Of a stretch of DNA of 64,000 bases, positions 18,484 to 27,979 are shown piece by piece. Both the position numbers and the translations under genes were made by a program. This stretch comes from Streptomyces sp. NBC_00178 (GTDB lineage: Bacteria > Actinomycetota > Actinomycetes > Streptomycetales > Streptomycetaceae): the NCBI RefSeq assembly GCF_036206005.1, contig NZ_CP108143.1:7221501-7285500 (forward strand), read 5' to 3'. The notes beneath the pieces were generated by a model. The model did not search any database and was not told where the DNA came from. It saw only the letters and a program-made list of their open reading frames with translations. Position 1 is the first letter of the stretch. Each line of letters starts with the position of its first letter.

Positions 18484-19182
18484 ATGATCACGCCACAGCA
18501 CCACGGCGCCCTGCCGGGCCGGCGCACCGTTCTGAGCGGCGCGCTGCTGACCGCAACCGCCGCCTTGAGCGCGACCCTGGCAGGCTGCTCACCGTCCTCA
18601 CCGAGGTCCGGCACCCCCACTGCCTCCCAGTCCGACGCCACGAGCGGAGGCAACGTGAAACGAGTCCTGCTGGCCTACTTCTCCCGCCCGGGCGAGAACT
18701 ACTACTACGGCGGCCGCACCGACCTGAAGGTCGGCAACACCGAGGTGCTCGCCGACAAGATCGCCGACCGCATCACCTGCGACACCTACCGCATCCGGGC
18801 CGCCGACCCCTACCCGCACGACTACGACGCCACCGTCCAGCGCAACGTCCGCGAGCAGGACACCGACGCCCGCCCGGCCATCGAAGGCCGCCTGCCCTCC
18901 CTCGACAGCTACGACACCATCCTCCTGGCCAGCCCCATCTGGAACGTCCGAGCGCCCATGATCATGACGACGTTCACCGAAGCCCTCGACTTCCGGGGCA
19001 AGTCCGTCCACCCGGTCACCACCTACGCCATGAGCGCCCTGGGCACCACCGAACGCGACTACGCAGCCACCTGCCCCGGAGCGACCATCGCCGAAGGCCT
19101 CGCGGTACGCGGCGAAGAAGCCAAAGACGCCGACACCGAAGTCGCGGCATGGCTACGACGCATCGAGCTGCCCACCCGGTGA
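18484..19182 (+). CDS. Lipoprotein flavodoxin
   Basis: A 232-residue protein starting at ATG 18484, 11 bases after AGGAG. The leader has a twin arginine (GRRTVLSGALLTATAALSAT) and a lipobox LAGC, predicting a membrane-anchored lipoprotein outside the cell. From residue about 58 it is a flavodoxin (VLLAYFSRPGENYYYGGRTD, LASPIWNVRAPMIMTTFTEA), the type that binds FMN and shuttles electrons. An exported flavodoxin in an operon with cytosolic reductases is notable. Alternatively the start could lie at the internal GTG before KRVLLAYF, giving a cytosolic form. Confidence 0.88.
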   Translation: MITPQHHGALPGRRTVLSGALLTATAALSATLAGCSPSSPRSGTPTASQSDATSGGNVKRVLLAYFSRPGENYYYGGRTDLKVGNTEVLADKIADRITCDTYRIRAADPYPHDYDATVQRNVREQDTDARPAIEGRLPSLDSYDTILLASPIWNVRAPMIMTTFTEALDFRGKSVHPVTTYAMSALGTTERDYAATCPGATIAEGLAVRGEEAKDADTEVAAWLRRIELPTR

Positions 19183-19248
19183 CCGGTCCTGCCGGGTACG
19201 TCACGGCTGTGCCCCGTCCTCGCCACCGTCCGGCTAAGGTGCGCTGTC

Positions 19249-20607
19249 GTGGACGCTGATGATCTTGACTACCGGGCCCGAACGCTGACGGGCTGCATTC
19301 CTCCGCGGCTGGTGGCGCGACTTCTTGAACTCGGTCATGAGAGGGAAGTGGAGTTCCAGGCCGGCCGCGGGGAGTGGTTCTGCGCGCTGGAGTGGGCCCG
19401 GCTGCTCAAAAATCGGGGCCGGCAAGAGCAGGCATTGCAGGTGCTCGCGCCGTACGTCGCCACGAACTGGTGGCCGGCGACCCAAGCCGGGGCGGAGTTG
19501 CTGGAGGGCTCGGGCCGGGCGGAGGAGGCGATCGCGCTGTCCCGTCCGTACGCGGAGGCCGGTGACCGGCTGGCGCTGGCCTTCTTCGCACGCCTGCTGG
19601 CCCGCCACGGCCGCAGCGGTGAGGCGTTCATGCTGCTGCGCGCTGGGATCCAGGACTGGTTCCTCGCCCAGTGCCTGGTCGATGTCGCCGAAACGGCGGG
19701 CCTGGACGAGGAAGCGGCGGCCCTTTTGGAGGCCCGGGCGAAAGCGGCGGCCCCTGCCTGTGCCGACCCGGACTGCGACAACCTCCGGATGGAACCGTCC
19801 AATGCCGTCGGCCTGCTCGCCTCGATCAGGGAACGCCAGGGCCGGATCGAGGAGGCGATCGCCCTGCTGCACACCCGCGAGGTCACCTCCGTCAACGGCC
19901 GTGACCAGCTGGCCGACCTGCTGGCCAGACACGACCGGAGCACGGAACTACGGGCGTACGCAGCGTCCGAGTACCACGGGCACGCCGTGCAACGCCTTGC
20001 CGAAGTGCTGGAGGAACGCGGCGACGTGGAAGGTGCGATCGCCGCCTACCGCACCTTCGGTGCCACGCCGTCCGGCATGTGGCATGTGGCTGTGCCGCTG
20101 TCCGAGCTCCTGGTCCGGCACGGGCGGAGCGACGAGGCGATCGAGCTGCTGCGCGTGCTCACCGAACACGACGCGGAGGACTGGCTCGTCCATACTCTTT
20201 GCACCCTGTACGCCGACCACGGTCGGTCCCAAGAGGCCCTGGCCCACCTCGATGCCATCAAGGCGCGAGGCGATGGCAAGGAGTACTGGGACCTCTTCCG
20301 GATGCGGCTTCCGCTCATGGCCGACTGCGGTCTGCTCGACGAAGCGATCGAGCAGACGCGGGCGCACCCCGAGGGTGACACCTGGTACGCGGCCTGGGCC
20401 TTGTCCGACATGCTTGACAAAGCCGGCCGCGCCGAAGAAGCCGACGCAGTCCTCGCGCAACACCCGGAAGTCAACAGCTCTCTTCGGGCCGAGCGCCTTA
20501 TCGACCTCGGCCGCATCCAAGACGCTGTACGACTCCTCCAGCAGCCGATAAGCAAACCGGCCACACCAGCCTGGGACGGCGCCTACTCCACCGAACCACC
20601 GTTCTGA
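19249..20607 (+). CDS. Tetratricopeptide-like repeat protein
   Basis: A 452-residue soluble protein built almost entirely of helical repeats with the theme hGRxEEAIALhxxh (GSGRAEEAIALSRPYAEAGD, RQGRIEEAIALLHTREVTSV, RHGRSDEAIELLRVLTEHDA, KAGRAEEADAVLAQHPEVNS). At least ten repeats are visible and no catalytic domain. Proteins like this are common in Streptomyces and presumably mediate protein contacts. It starts at GTG 19249 and stands as a single gene. Confidence 0.85.
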   Translation: MDADDLDYRARTLTGCIPPRLVARLLELGHEREVEFQAGRGEWFCALEWARLLKNRGRQEQALQVLAPYVATNWWPATQAGAELLEGSGRAEEAIALSRPYAEAGDRLALAFFARLLARHGRSGEAFMLLRAGIQDWFLAQCLVDVAETAGLDEEAAALLEARAKAAAPACADPDCDNLRMEPSNAVGLLASIRERQGRIEEAIALLHTREVTSVNGRDQLADLLARHDRSTELRAYAASEYHGHAVQRLAEVLEERGDVEGAIAAYRTFGATPSGMWHVAVPLSELLVRHGRSDEAIELLRVLTEHDAEDWLVHTLCTLYADHGRSQEALAHLDAIKARGDGKEYWDLFRMRLPLMADCGLLDEAIEQTRAHPEGDTWYAAWALSDMLDKAGRAEEADAVLAQHPEVNSSLRAERLIDLGRIQDAVRLLQQPISKPATPAWDGAYSTEPPF

Positions 20608-21027
20608 CAGCTTGGGCTGGTACGCGCTACGTCTCCACCGGACGTCGCGCGCGCCGGTTCAATACACCCCCGTCTGGACGGAACGCTCTTCAACGGCCGA
20701 TGCGCCCGGTGCCGCCTTGCTCTCAGCCGTCGTCTTCCTGCCCGCCTGCCGTCAGCATGCTCCTCGGTGTCCCGGGGGACACTGTCGCTGGGGCCGCTGC
20801 CTTGCTCGGCGGCGGAAGTTCGACAGACCCGGCGGACGGCATTTCGAGGTTCAGGCTGTTGACGTCCGTTGCGGCGGGTCGCTGACCCGTGGGCGTGAAC
20901 CTCAGGGGGAGTGTCCGTACATGTGGAGAGAGGGCCGGCGCTGTGGTGAGTTCCCGACCGCTGACTGGGGGCGAGGCTCAAATTGCGCTCAGGTGATGAT
21001 GATCGCTCTGTCCACGCGGAGGGTTGT
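20608..21027. other. Intergenic region without a gene
   Basis: No frame has a recognisable domain. The AT-richer tract before 21028 (around 20990-21010) may contain the promoter of the secreted-protein/lipoprotein pair. Confidence 0.4.
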
Positions 21028-21792
21028 GTGACAGAAATGTGCGCAGACCACTTCATCAGGGGGCGGCGCGGGGGAAAGGGTAGGTGCCTTGTGGGCATCG
21101 TCAAAAGCGGAGCTATAGGATCCGTTGTTGTATTCACGGTTGTGGCCGGGATGGTGACTTCACCGGCTTTCGCGGACGAAACGCCTGCCGCTTCTGTGCC
21201 CGAGGAGCCGGCGACCGTCAACACTGCTCCGCCGGAACAGCCGGAGGGAACCGACCTCGTCGACCGCTCGGAAATCGAGCCTGAGCCCGTGGTCACGGCA
21301 CTAGATCCGCAGCCCGGGGCCACGACCAGGCCGCCGAAGCCGCCGATCGATACACCGGATGCCGAGCACTGCTCCGAGCGGAATGTCTACGTGCCCAAGA
21401 CCAGGGGCGGGACGTACCACAAGGGGGTTGGGCCCACGCACTCCAACGACAACGGCACATCCCGTGTAACACGCTCGACCTTCATCTCCGATGCCACCGA
21501 CGAGGTCGGGGTGAGCGTCACCGCGGGGTTGGCGAGCAGCGTCTCCGTGATGATCGCGGAGATCGAGGGGAAGTACGAGGTCAACCTGACGGCCAAGCTG
21601 ACCGCGAGGCTCGGGAACTCCATCGCCGTCGATACACCGCCGAAGAGGACGACGAACGGCAAGTACGGCGCCTACCGCCTGAAGAACACGGGCACCAGCT
21701 ACAAGATCTACAGCAACTGCAAGACCTCGACGAAGAAGACCATCACCAGCTACACCCCGCTGAAGGTGGGCTGGTACCTGTGGGAGAGCTGA
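21028..21792 (+). CDS. Secreted protein of unknown function
   Basis: A 254-residue protein when started at GTG 21028, which has GGAGGG four bases upstream; GTG 21091 is an alternative with a shorter leader. A basic n-region (IRGRRGGKGR) precedes a hydrophobic core (AIGSVVVFTVVAGMVTSPAF) ending at a signal-peptidase site AFA-DE. The mature protein opens with a Pro/Glu-rich linker (residues about 50-115). A beta-rich domain follows (TRSTFISDATDEVGVSVTAG, MIAEIEGKYEVNLTAKLTAR), faintly like pore- or adhesion-type beta domains. No family was recognised. Its stop overlaps the start of the next gene, implying coupled translation. Confidence 0.75.
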   Translation: MTEMCADHFIRGRRGGKGRCLVGIVKSGAIGSVVVFTVVAGMVTSPAFADETPAASVPEEPATVNTAPPEQPEGTDLVDRSEIEPEPVVTALDPQPGATTRPPKPPIDTPDAEHCSERNVYVPKTRGGTYHKGVGPTHSNDNGTSRVTRSTFISDATDEVGVSVTAGLASSVSVMIAEIEGKYEVNLTAKLTARLGNSIAVDTPPKRTTNGKYGAYRLKNTGTSYKIYSNCKTSTKKTITSYTPLKVGWYLWES

Positions 21793-22286
21793 CCCCTTCG
21801 CTTCCTCGAGGCTCCCAGCGCAGTCTCATCCTGGTGACGCTCGCTACCGCCCTGTGCGTGGCCGGCTGCACCGAAGAACAGACGGCACCGTCGAAACAAC
21901 GGTCTGCCTCATCATCCGCTGAGCCCACCGCGACCGAGAGCCAGGACGGGGCCCAACACCTCAAGGGAGAGAGCGTCACCGCAGCTCCGAAGCAGGTCAA
22001 CGACGGAGCGGTGCTGCTGTCCGTCGCCTCCATGCGGGGCAACGCGCAGCTTCCCCTGACCAGGAAGATAGGCGCCGGGCTGCTTGCCGTTCAGGTCAAC
22101 TGCCAAGGAAAGGGAACCCTCGAAGTCGCCGTCGAACCGGTAGGCATCTCCTTCCCGCTGAAGTGCACGGACAGCGAAGTAAGCAGCATCTACAACGAAA
22201 TCCGGCTCAAGAGAGCTCGGGCTGAAGGAAGCATCCAAGTGACGGCCCCCTCGGGTGTCCACTGGGCTCTGACTGCCGAGCAGTAA
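21780..22286 (+). CDS. Small lipoprotein of unknown function
   Basis: A 168-residue protein starting at GTG 21780, inside the end of the previous gene (13-bp overlap). The leader ends in the lipobox CVAGC (residues about 26-30), predicting a membrane lipoprotein. A Ser/Thr/Glu-rich spacer precedes a compact beta domain containing two cysteines (VQVNCQGKGTLEVAVEP, FPLKCTDSEV). Domain unidentified. The overlap points to joint function with the secreted protein upstream. Confidence 0.78.
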   Translation: MGELTPSLPRGSQRSLILVTLATALCVAGCTEEQTAPSKQRSASSSAEPTATESQDGAQHLKGESVTAAPKQVNDGAVLLSVASMRGNAQLPLTRKIGAGLLAVQVNCQGKGTLEVAVEPVGISFPLKCTDSEVSSIYNEIRLKRARAEGSIQVTAPSGVHWALTAEQ

Positions 22287-22511
22287 CGTCCCCAGGCGCC
22301 AGTCGAGGCCTCCCCTCCCGGGCCCGCCGCTGCCCTTTGCGTGCTCGTCGGCCTTCGTGCTGCGGTCTGGGTAGGCCGGGTTGCTCAGGCTGCGTTGATC
22401 TCTGCTGTCTCCACGCGGGCGCGCTGTGCTGATCGCGGCTGCCTGAGTGGGGTCTGCCCATGCGGGCAGGCCGTTGTGGGCCCGTACGGTCGTCGTGGGA
22501 TGCGGGGCCTG

Positions 22512-23060
22512 TCACCTATGTCGTGCAGGAGTGTCAGTTGTCGCCGCGGGAATCGGTGGGCTGCCCGTCGAGGCTTCCGCGAGCAGGCCGGGTGTCCAAT
22601 CGGGGCCGCGATGCTGCTGCCACCATTGGTCGATGGTGCTGAACTTCTCGTCGAACTTGGGGTCCCAACTGAGGAATCCGGTCGTCGGTGTCCGCAGACG
22701 AGTTCGGCGGCCATCCGCTTCGTAGATCACCACAATGTGGTTTCCCTGGAAGTTCTCGACACGGATGGCCTGGACGTCCGGCCACTGAATCGTGCGGTGG
22801 CGCACGTTGTGTACGACGGCCTTCGACGCCGTCAGAGTCACACCGAAGTAGTGCCAGGCGATCAGCATCACGAGCACCAGGGCGAACCACGTGCTCAAGG
22901 ACGTGGTCATCTCAGAGCCGGATGCGTTCGAGGTGATCCAATCCCATGCCTCCGTGCTCCAGACGAGGAGCAGAGGTAGAACGGCCAGTAGGTGCTGGAG
23001 GCTCGTGTACCGGTATCGGATGCGCTCCGTGGGCATAGCCCTGACCTGCGGTTTCTCCAC
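22512..23060 (-). CDS. Membrane protein with a PH-like domain
   Basis: A 182-residue protein. The N-terminus is followed by two transmembrane helices (YTSLQHLLAVLPLLLVWSTE and SLSTWFALVLVMLIAWHYFG). A PH-like beta domain then runs ASKAVVHNVRHRTIQWPDVQ...IRVENFQGNHIVVIYEADGR, as in the bacterial PH-domain membrane proteins common in Streptomyces. The start may be ATG 23060 or ATG 23036. Function unknown. The 225-bp gap at 22287-22511 holds no gene. Confidence 0.75.
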   Translation of the reverse strand: MEKPQVRAMPTERIRYRYTSLQHLLAVLPLLLVWSTEAWDWITSNASGSEMTTSLSTWFALVLVMLIAWHYFGVTLTASKAVVHNVRHRTIQWPDVQAIRVENFQGNHIVVIYEADGRRTRLRTPTTGFLSWDPKFDEKFSTIDQWWQQHRGPDWTPGLLAEASTGSPPIPAATTDTPARHR

Positions 23061-23362
23061 GATTACCTACCTCTTGTACAGCACGGCGCCACCATTGGGT
23101 CATGATCGAAAAGCAGCATGACGGACTGGCGGTGAGCTGTCCATCTTCACTGGAGTACTGCAGGCTTCGGGCGAACCGGAAACAACTCACCGGTGGCTGT
23201 CAGGTGGCCGTTCTGTCGGTCCGGGTGGCCGCTGTGGGGGCTGCGTTCCCAACTGCGTGCCGGCTGCCTCGCCAACTTGCGGTGTTCAGCGTTATAGGCC
23301 CTGGCAGAAGTCACGGATGATGTGACTGTCGGCTTGGGTGCTCGTTGGGATGTTCGTGGGGA

Positions 23363-23740
23363 AGAGAGTCGCGTCCGTGGGTCGTCTCGGATGAACTGTG
23401 GTCGCTGATCGAGCCGTTGTTACCGGAGCCGGGGCCGAAACTGGTGGCCGGCCGGCCGAGGGTACCGGATCGCAGGCGCTGTGCGGAATCCTGTCTGTGC
23501 TGCATACCGGGATCCAGTGGGAGTACCTGCCGCAGGAGCCGGGGTTCGGTTCGGGCATGACGTGCTGTCGTCGGCTTGCGGCTTGGAACGAGACCGGCGT
23601 CTGGGACCGTCTCCACCTCGCGCTGCCGGCAAAACTACGAGCGGCGAAACAGCTCGACTGGCGACCACGTCGGTGGCCGCCGGCCGCGACGGGGCCGGTT
23701 TCCTGGTCCTGGACGGTGTCCACAGGGCCCGCCCGTAATC
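23363..23740 (+). pseudogene. IS5-family transposase remnant
   Basis: Frame one reads PWVVSDELWSLIEPLLPEPG, the N-terminus of Streptomyces IS5-type transposases. After a frameshift near 23470 the next frame continues GILSVLHTGIQWEYLPQEPG and CCRRLAAWNETGVWDRLHL, ending at AAKQLDW. The DDE catalytic half is missing, so the element is inactive. Confidence 0.75.
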
Positions 23741-23878
23741 GCTCAGTCGTGGGGGGTGCGGGTGCGCCCGTCGCCCAGGCTGCGAAGGATCACCGAGGTC
23801 CAGGAGGCTGGCAGGGACATGGCGCGCCATGCGCTCTGCATCGCGATGCGCTCTCCCTTGAGCTGGCCCCAGCGGAAC

Positions 23879-24424
23879 TCACAGTGCTGCCGCGTAGCAG
23901 TGGATGGCGACCAGCTGGGACGGGCTCCATCGTTGCTCGACGGTGGCGATTCGTTCCCAGCCGAGCTTCTCGTACAGGGTCGCCGCGGCGGTATCGGAGG
24001 CCACTACGTCGAGCAGCGGGTGTAATCCCTGCCGTCGTGCTTCCTCGGCAGCTCGGCCGACCAGTAGCGCACCGATCCCATGCCCTCTCGCCTGTGGTGC
24101 GACGAACAGCCGGCTGACCATTGCGGTCAGCTCCTTGCTCGCCCCGTTCCGTGCGCTCCACAGATCAGGGGCAAGATCTCCTCTTCCACAACTGGACAAG
24201 CTGACATGGCCGACGAGATGGCCGCCCATTTCAGCGACCCAGGCCCCTAGCAGCGAGGCCCCCGACAACCACTCATCCGGCTGGTCAGGCCAGTTCAGCG
24301 GGTAGCGGTCACTCTGATGGACATCTGAGAGAACCCGCACGCACTCTGCGAGGTCGTCATCAGTCCTCCGCCGGACCCATCGGCCTGGTCTCCTTGCAGC
24401 AGCTCCGAAGCTTTCGATGTTCAC
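23879..24424 (-). CDS. GNAT-family N-acetyltransferase
   Basis: A 181-residue protein if GTG 24424 is used; no clear ribosome-binding site is visible and an earlier GTG (24436) is possible. It has the GNAT fold order: AWVAEMGGHLVGHVSLSS (beta strands), then motif A, LFVAPQARGHGIGALLVGRA, where the R/QxxGxG/A-type loop binds acetyl-CoA. The C-terminal strand is YEKLGWERI. The acceptor substrate is unknown. It reads on the minus strand next to the IS5 remnant. Confidence 0.85.
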   Translation of the reverse strand: MNIESFGAAARRPGRWVRRRTDDDLAECVRVLSDVHQSDRYPLNWPDQPDEWLSGASLLGAWVAEMGGHLVGHVSLSSCGRGDLAPDLWSARNGASKELTAMVSRLFVAPQARGHGIGALLVGRAAEEARRQGLHPLLDVVASDTAAATLYEKLGWERIATVEQRWSPSQLVAIHCYAAAL

Positions 24425-24995
24425 ACGGCATGGAATCACGGGCCACAGGGTTGCAACCAGCCACTTCGCAGTCACTTCGGGTGCGCGCCGGTCGTGCAGC
24501 TGCTTACCAGGTCCGTGCGCCAACTGCGTTGGGCCCTACTCGTACGTACCTCGATCCGGCTTCCGACTTCACGCCGCTCGGACATGGGTGCGGTCAACAG
24601 AGTCAACTGCGCCCCGGGCCGGGGAGCACCGGGTGGATCGCGAACGGTCAAGCGTCGGATACCACGCCCGCTATCGATCCGGAGGACTTGGTCCGGCGGG
24701 TGATATCCCAGATGTGGCTGGACGGCCCGAAGGCCGCCAGCCTGTGTGTATCTCTGGCTGCCGGACTTCGTGACGTGCGCCGTGGCGGAGGTCTGGTACT
24801 GGGTGAGGAGGGCACGCAACTTGTCGGCTGGGCTCTCTCGTCTACTACTGGGCGTGACACAACGAGTTCCTGAACCCATCACCGACCCCGCCCTCCTGGC
24901 CGCACTGCGGTCAGGGCGCCACTGACCGGGATCCAGTCGGCTGTCGGGGAGTTCACGTCCCCGGACGCACGACGTGCTGCTTCGCACACCCGGCG
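24425..24995. other. Gap without a supported gene
   Basis: Minus- and plus-strand frames overlap here but none shows a domain. A short plus frame (DPEDLVRRVISQMWLDGPKA) has protein-like composition and could be decayed coding sequence. Confidence 0.35.
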
Positions 24996-25697
24996 GTGGC
25001 TGAGCGCAAGGTTTACCCGGCCAGGCTGGCCGCCGGGGCGGACATCGACCTTCGAGGCACCCCCCTTTCCGATCGCTTGTTCCACTCCCTTTTGGACGCC
25101 CTGCGCGACTCCTCCGCAACGGGGCATCCCCAGCTCGGAACGGCCCGTTTCGAGTCGGCGGTCTTCGAAAGCACCGCCTGGTTCGAGCAGGCGATTTTCA
25201 CCGGCCCCGCTCTGTTCACGTCAGCGACCTTCCGACACGAAGCGTGGTTCCAGGCGGCTGCGTTCGAGGACACTGCGTCATTCGAGAACGCCCTCTTCGA
25301 GCACCATGCTGGATTCCAGGAGGCGGTCTTCGAGAGCACTGCGCACTTCGCGTCCGCGACCGTCGACGGCAAGGCCCAATTCGTCAAGACGACCTTCGAG
25401 GGCACCGCCGAACTGACGTCGATGACCCTCAACGACACCGCCTGCTTCGAGGAGGCAGCCTTCCGCATCAGCGCCCGTTTCGATGAAACCACGTTCAGCG
25501 GCACGGCCTCGTTCGCGGCGGCCGTCTTCGAGTGCGACATCCGATTGGGAGCTGTGGCCTTCCAGGGCCCCGCCTGGTTCGACGGAGCGACCCTCAAGGG
25601 CGCACCCGTCACCGTGGCGGCTTTCGAGGGCTACCCCGGTTTCGAGGGCTACCCCGGTTTCGAGGCCCCCAACTTTCAGCCTACCGCTCACTTCTGA
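24996..25697 (+). CDS. Pentapeptide-like repeat protein
   Basis: A 233-residue protein starting at GTG 24996. After a 50-residue N-terminal part it consists of about 25 tandem units with a phenylalanine every five residues (ARFESAVFESTAWFEQAIF, AWFQAAAFEDTASFENALF). This is the central-Phe signature of pentapeptide-repeat right-handed beta-helices. Near the end, an exact 18-bp duplication gives EGYPGF twice. Such proteins can mimic DNA and protect gyrase, or be structural; no function is assigned. No strong ribosome-binding site is seen. Confidence 0.78.
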   Translation: MAERKVYPARLAAGADIDLRGTPLSDRLFHSLLDALRDSSATGHPQLGTARFESAVFESTAWFEQAIFTGPALFTSATFRHEAWFQAAAFEDTASFENALFEHHAGFQEAVFESTAHFASATVDGKAQFVKTTFEGTAELTSMTLNDTACFEEAAFRISARFDETTFSGTASFAAAVFECDIRLGAVAFQGPAWFDGATLKGAPVTVAAFEGYPGFEGYPGFEAPNFQPTAHF

Positions 25698-26004
25698 ACG
25701 ACAAGCACGGATTCGGAGCGCGTAGTGCCGGCCGAGGAGCTGCCCGCGGAAGGCGCGTTCGTAGCGGTGGCGTGGCGATGTGTCTGCTGGCATGTTGCGG
25801 GCGGCTCAGATTGGACGGCTGGACCCTGCGCAACGCCGACGGCCACCCCTACCGCTTCGTCAGCGCCGCCTCGCCGGCCGCACCACCTTTCGGATCCACA
25901 TCGACATCGGCCGCGACACCCGCACCGACCTACGGCGGGCACGGACGGACCAGTCAGCCGCCTCTTCGCCTGTGCACGAGACCGGCCGCATCAGGCGTTG
26001 GCTG

Positions 26005-26043
26005 CGGAGAGACGGAGAGACGGAGAGACGGAGAGACGGAGAG
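26005..26043. repeat. Tandem CGGAGAGA repeat, about five copies
   Basis: Four exact 8-bp units and a partial fifth stand head to tail, followed by a short GAGTTACA direct repeat. It is a simple-sequence tract in non-coding DNA. Confidence 0.9.
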
Positions 26044-26297
26044 TTACAGAGTTACATCGCGATTGGCCGTATGTGGGGAATCCGGACTGGCCGCTGACAT
26101 ACGCCTGTCCCGCACATCCGGGTCCGGCCGAAGCAGGCATCGAGGTCACCCGCCTGTTTCCCGACGCACGCTCCCAAGCTGCCTGACCGGCACTCGATCC
26201 GACTGCCACGTGGGCCACGGGATGGGGCTTTGCTGATGCCTTCCGTCCGCTGGAAACACACCACGAGAACCTGCGACTTTCGGTCAGACTGAGCTGC

Positions 26298-26396
26298 CCG
26301 TTGCGGCGGGTCAGGCGGAGCACCGTGGTCAAGGTGCTTCTTGACCCACCGCCAGTTCAGTCCGGTCTCGCGGGCGATTTCTCGAGAGGCTCGCAC
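26298..26396 (-). pseudogene. Possible IS21-type transposase N-terminal fragment
   Basis: About 33 codons read ASREIARETGLNWRWVKKHL followed by a Pro-rich segment, resembling the IstA helix-turn-helix region (REIAxxTGLxxxTVxKYL). Nothing else of such an element is present, so the call is weak. Confidence 0.38.
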
Positions 26397-26672
26397 CAGC
26401 CTCGTGCGGCGCGCCAATCCGCCGCAACTGCAGCCACCAGTCAGCATCCAGAACCGTCGCCGGCCGCCCTCCACCTCGGTCACCCGTCAGTCAGAAGGAT
26501 CCTCAACGCGGCACAGAGACATGCCACGTTCCACCGCACGTTCACCCGCACGTGATTCCGCACTTCCGCTCGTACGCGGACAGCCAGGGCCGGGGCTTGT
26601 CTGCTACCGGCGTTCGGAGCTCGGTCCGGGTTACTGCCCGGGGGCGGGGTGGTGCCTGTATGCTCCGCGCCC

Positions 26673-27209
26673 GTGGACGACATACGGAAGACGACCATCT
26701 CCTTCAGCGGAGTTCTGACGCGGGAGGAGTTCGACGAGGCGCTCGCGGCGATCGGTTGGTTCCGACGCCTGCGGTGGCTCTTCTTCGTTGCCTCGGCCCT
26801 GATGATGACACTGAGCTTGAGGCTCGCCGTTGAGGGCGGCCCCATCAACGCCGGCCAACTGATGCTCGCTCTCGTCTACGGCGTACTCGGCCTGTGCCTG
26901 CCTCCGCTGCTTGCCGGTCGCATGTTCCGGGCCGACCAGGCCACGGGAGAGAAACAGGCCCTCATCGACGATGCCGGCTTCGTTGTCTCCCGCGGATCCG
27001 AGGAACTCGTGCGGGGACCGTGGAAGGCCATGTACCGCTACTACGAGAGGGAACGGGTCTACGTCGCAACAGGCCGCCTCGGCTGGAAAGCCGTCCTGAT
27101 GATCGTGCCCAAGCGGCTGCTCACGCCCACCAGCGAGACTGAGCTGGTGGGCGTGCTCACCAAGGCCCCGTTCCGCCGCTCAAAGAACCGCCACGAACCC
27201 GCGCGCTAG
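26673..27209 (+). CDS. YcxB-like membrane protein
   Basis: A 178-residue protein from GTG 26673; the frame is open upstream to 26649. The N-terminal region (RKTTISFSGVLTREEFDEAL) precedes two transmembrane helices (LRWLFFVASALMMTLSLRLA, GQLMLALVYGVLGLCLPPLL). A cytosolic beta domain (GFVVSRGSEELVRGPWKAMY, VLMIVPKRLL) matches the YcxB-type C-terminal domain. Function unknown; single gene. Confidence 0.78.
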   Translation: MDDIRKTTISFSGVLTREEFDEALAAIGWFRRLRWLFFVASALMMTLSLRLAVEGGPINAGQLMLALVYGVLGLCLPPLLAGRMFRADQATGEKQALIDDAGFVVSRGSEELVRGPWKAMYRYYERERVYVATGRLGWKAVLMIVPKRLLTPTSETELVGVLTKAPFRRSKNRHEPAR

Positions 27210-27449
27210 CCTCCTCGCCAGACCGCGACGCTGCGAGCCCTCTTGTCGCGCCACGCGTGTGCGGGTGCCCGGGGGCGGGAGCGACATCCGAACCCTGCAG
27301 CTGGACTCGTACGCAATCGCAGAGCGACTGCGATCTCTGCAGACAGAGTGAACAGCCCGAGCCGCATTCCGTACTCCTACTGACAGCGCCACTTGCCGCG
27401 CTATGCCCAGGACCAGAGCGCGGGCCTGGTGATGGCCGGGACGGCTGCC

Positions 27450-27816
27450 CTAGCGCCCAATTGGGTGAGCCCGAGGCGGTCCGACTCGCTCCGCCACAGG
27501 TTGCCGTCCAGGATCACGAACGCCTTGGTCCGCACGAGGCACATCGCTTCGGCCAGGGTGGGCGCGAGGGGCGGCCAGTACGTCCACGGCCTCGCGTAGA
27601 TAGCGGTATGCGGTCGCGATGCCGATACCCGAACCCGGCGGCGAGTTGGCTGTAGGTGTCACCACAGCGCAGATGGGCCAGGTCGAGCAGAGCCTGACGG
27701 CCGGCGGTCAGACGCTGCCACCGGGTCCCGCTCTCCCCTCGCCGGGCAGCGAGTCGCTCGGTTGGGTACAGCAGGGGGCGACTGGACAGGTTGATCGACG
27801 ACGGGTAGACAAGCAC
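27450..27816 (-). pseudogene. IS5-family transposase remnant (N-terminal half)
   Basis: From GTG 27816 the frame reads VLVYPSSINLSSRPLLYPTE and ARRGESGTRWQRLTAGRQAL, LLDLAHLRCGDTYSQLAAGF, typical of a common Streptomyces IS5-like transposase. It then shifts frame to GIGIATAYRYLREAVDVLAA. The DDE half is absent. The flanking 27210-27449 and 27817-27979 hold no gene. Confidence 0.72.
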
Positions 27817-27979
27817 ACGAAGTTCCTGGTGGCTGCGGGCGATCTTGGTCGAGAATCCGTCTACCAGGAGCCTCGTTGTTCCGCAGTTCCGTCCAACACG
27901 TGTGGCAGAGCTTTTCAGTTGGCCGGTTGAGCGTTGACCGGGCAGGTGCGTCGTATCCCGTGCGGGCGCCGTCCCCGTT

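Larger units (their letters stand above)
25698..26672. other. Intergenic region with repeat and IS debris
   Basis: Nearly 1 kb without an intact gene. It holds an 8-bp tandem repeat (26005-26043) and a possible IS21-type transposase fragment on the minus strand (26298-26396). The remaining open frames are Arg/Pro-rich and unconvincing. Confidence 0.4.

Noticed and set aside
26005..26043. Tandem repeats considered as a CRISPR array
   Set aside because: Eight-base units with no spacers; a simple-sequence tract. No CRISPR array or cas gene was found in the window.
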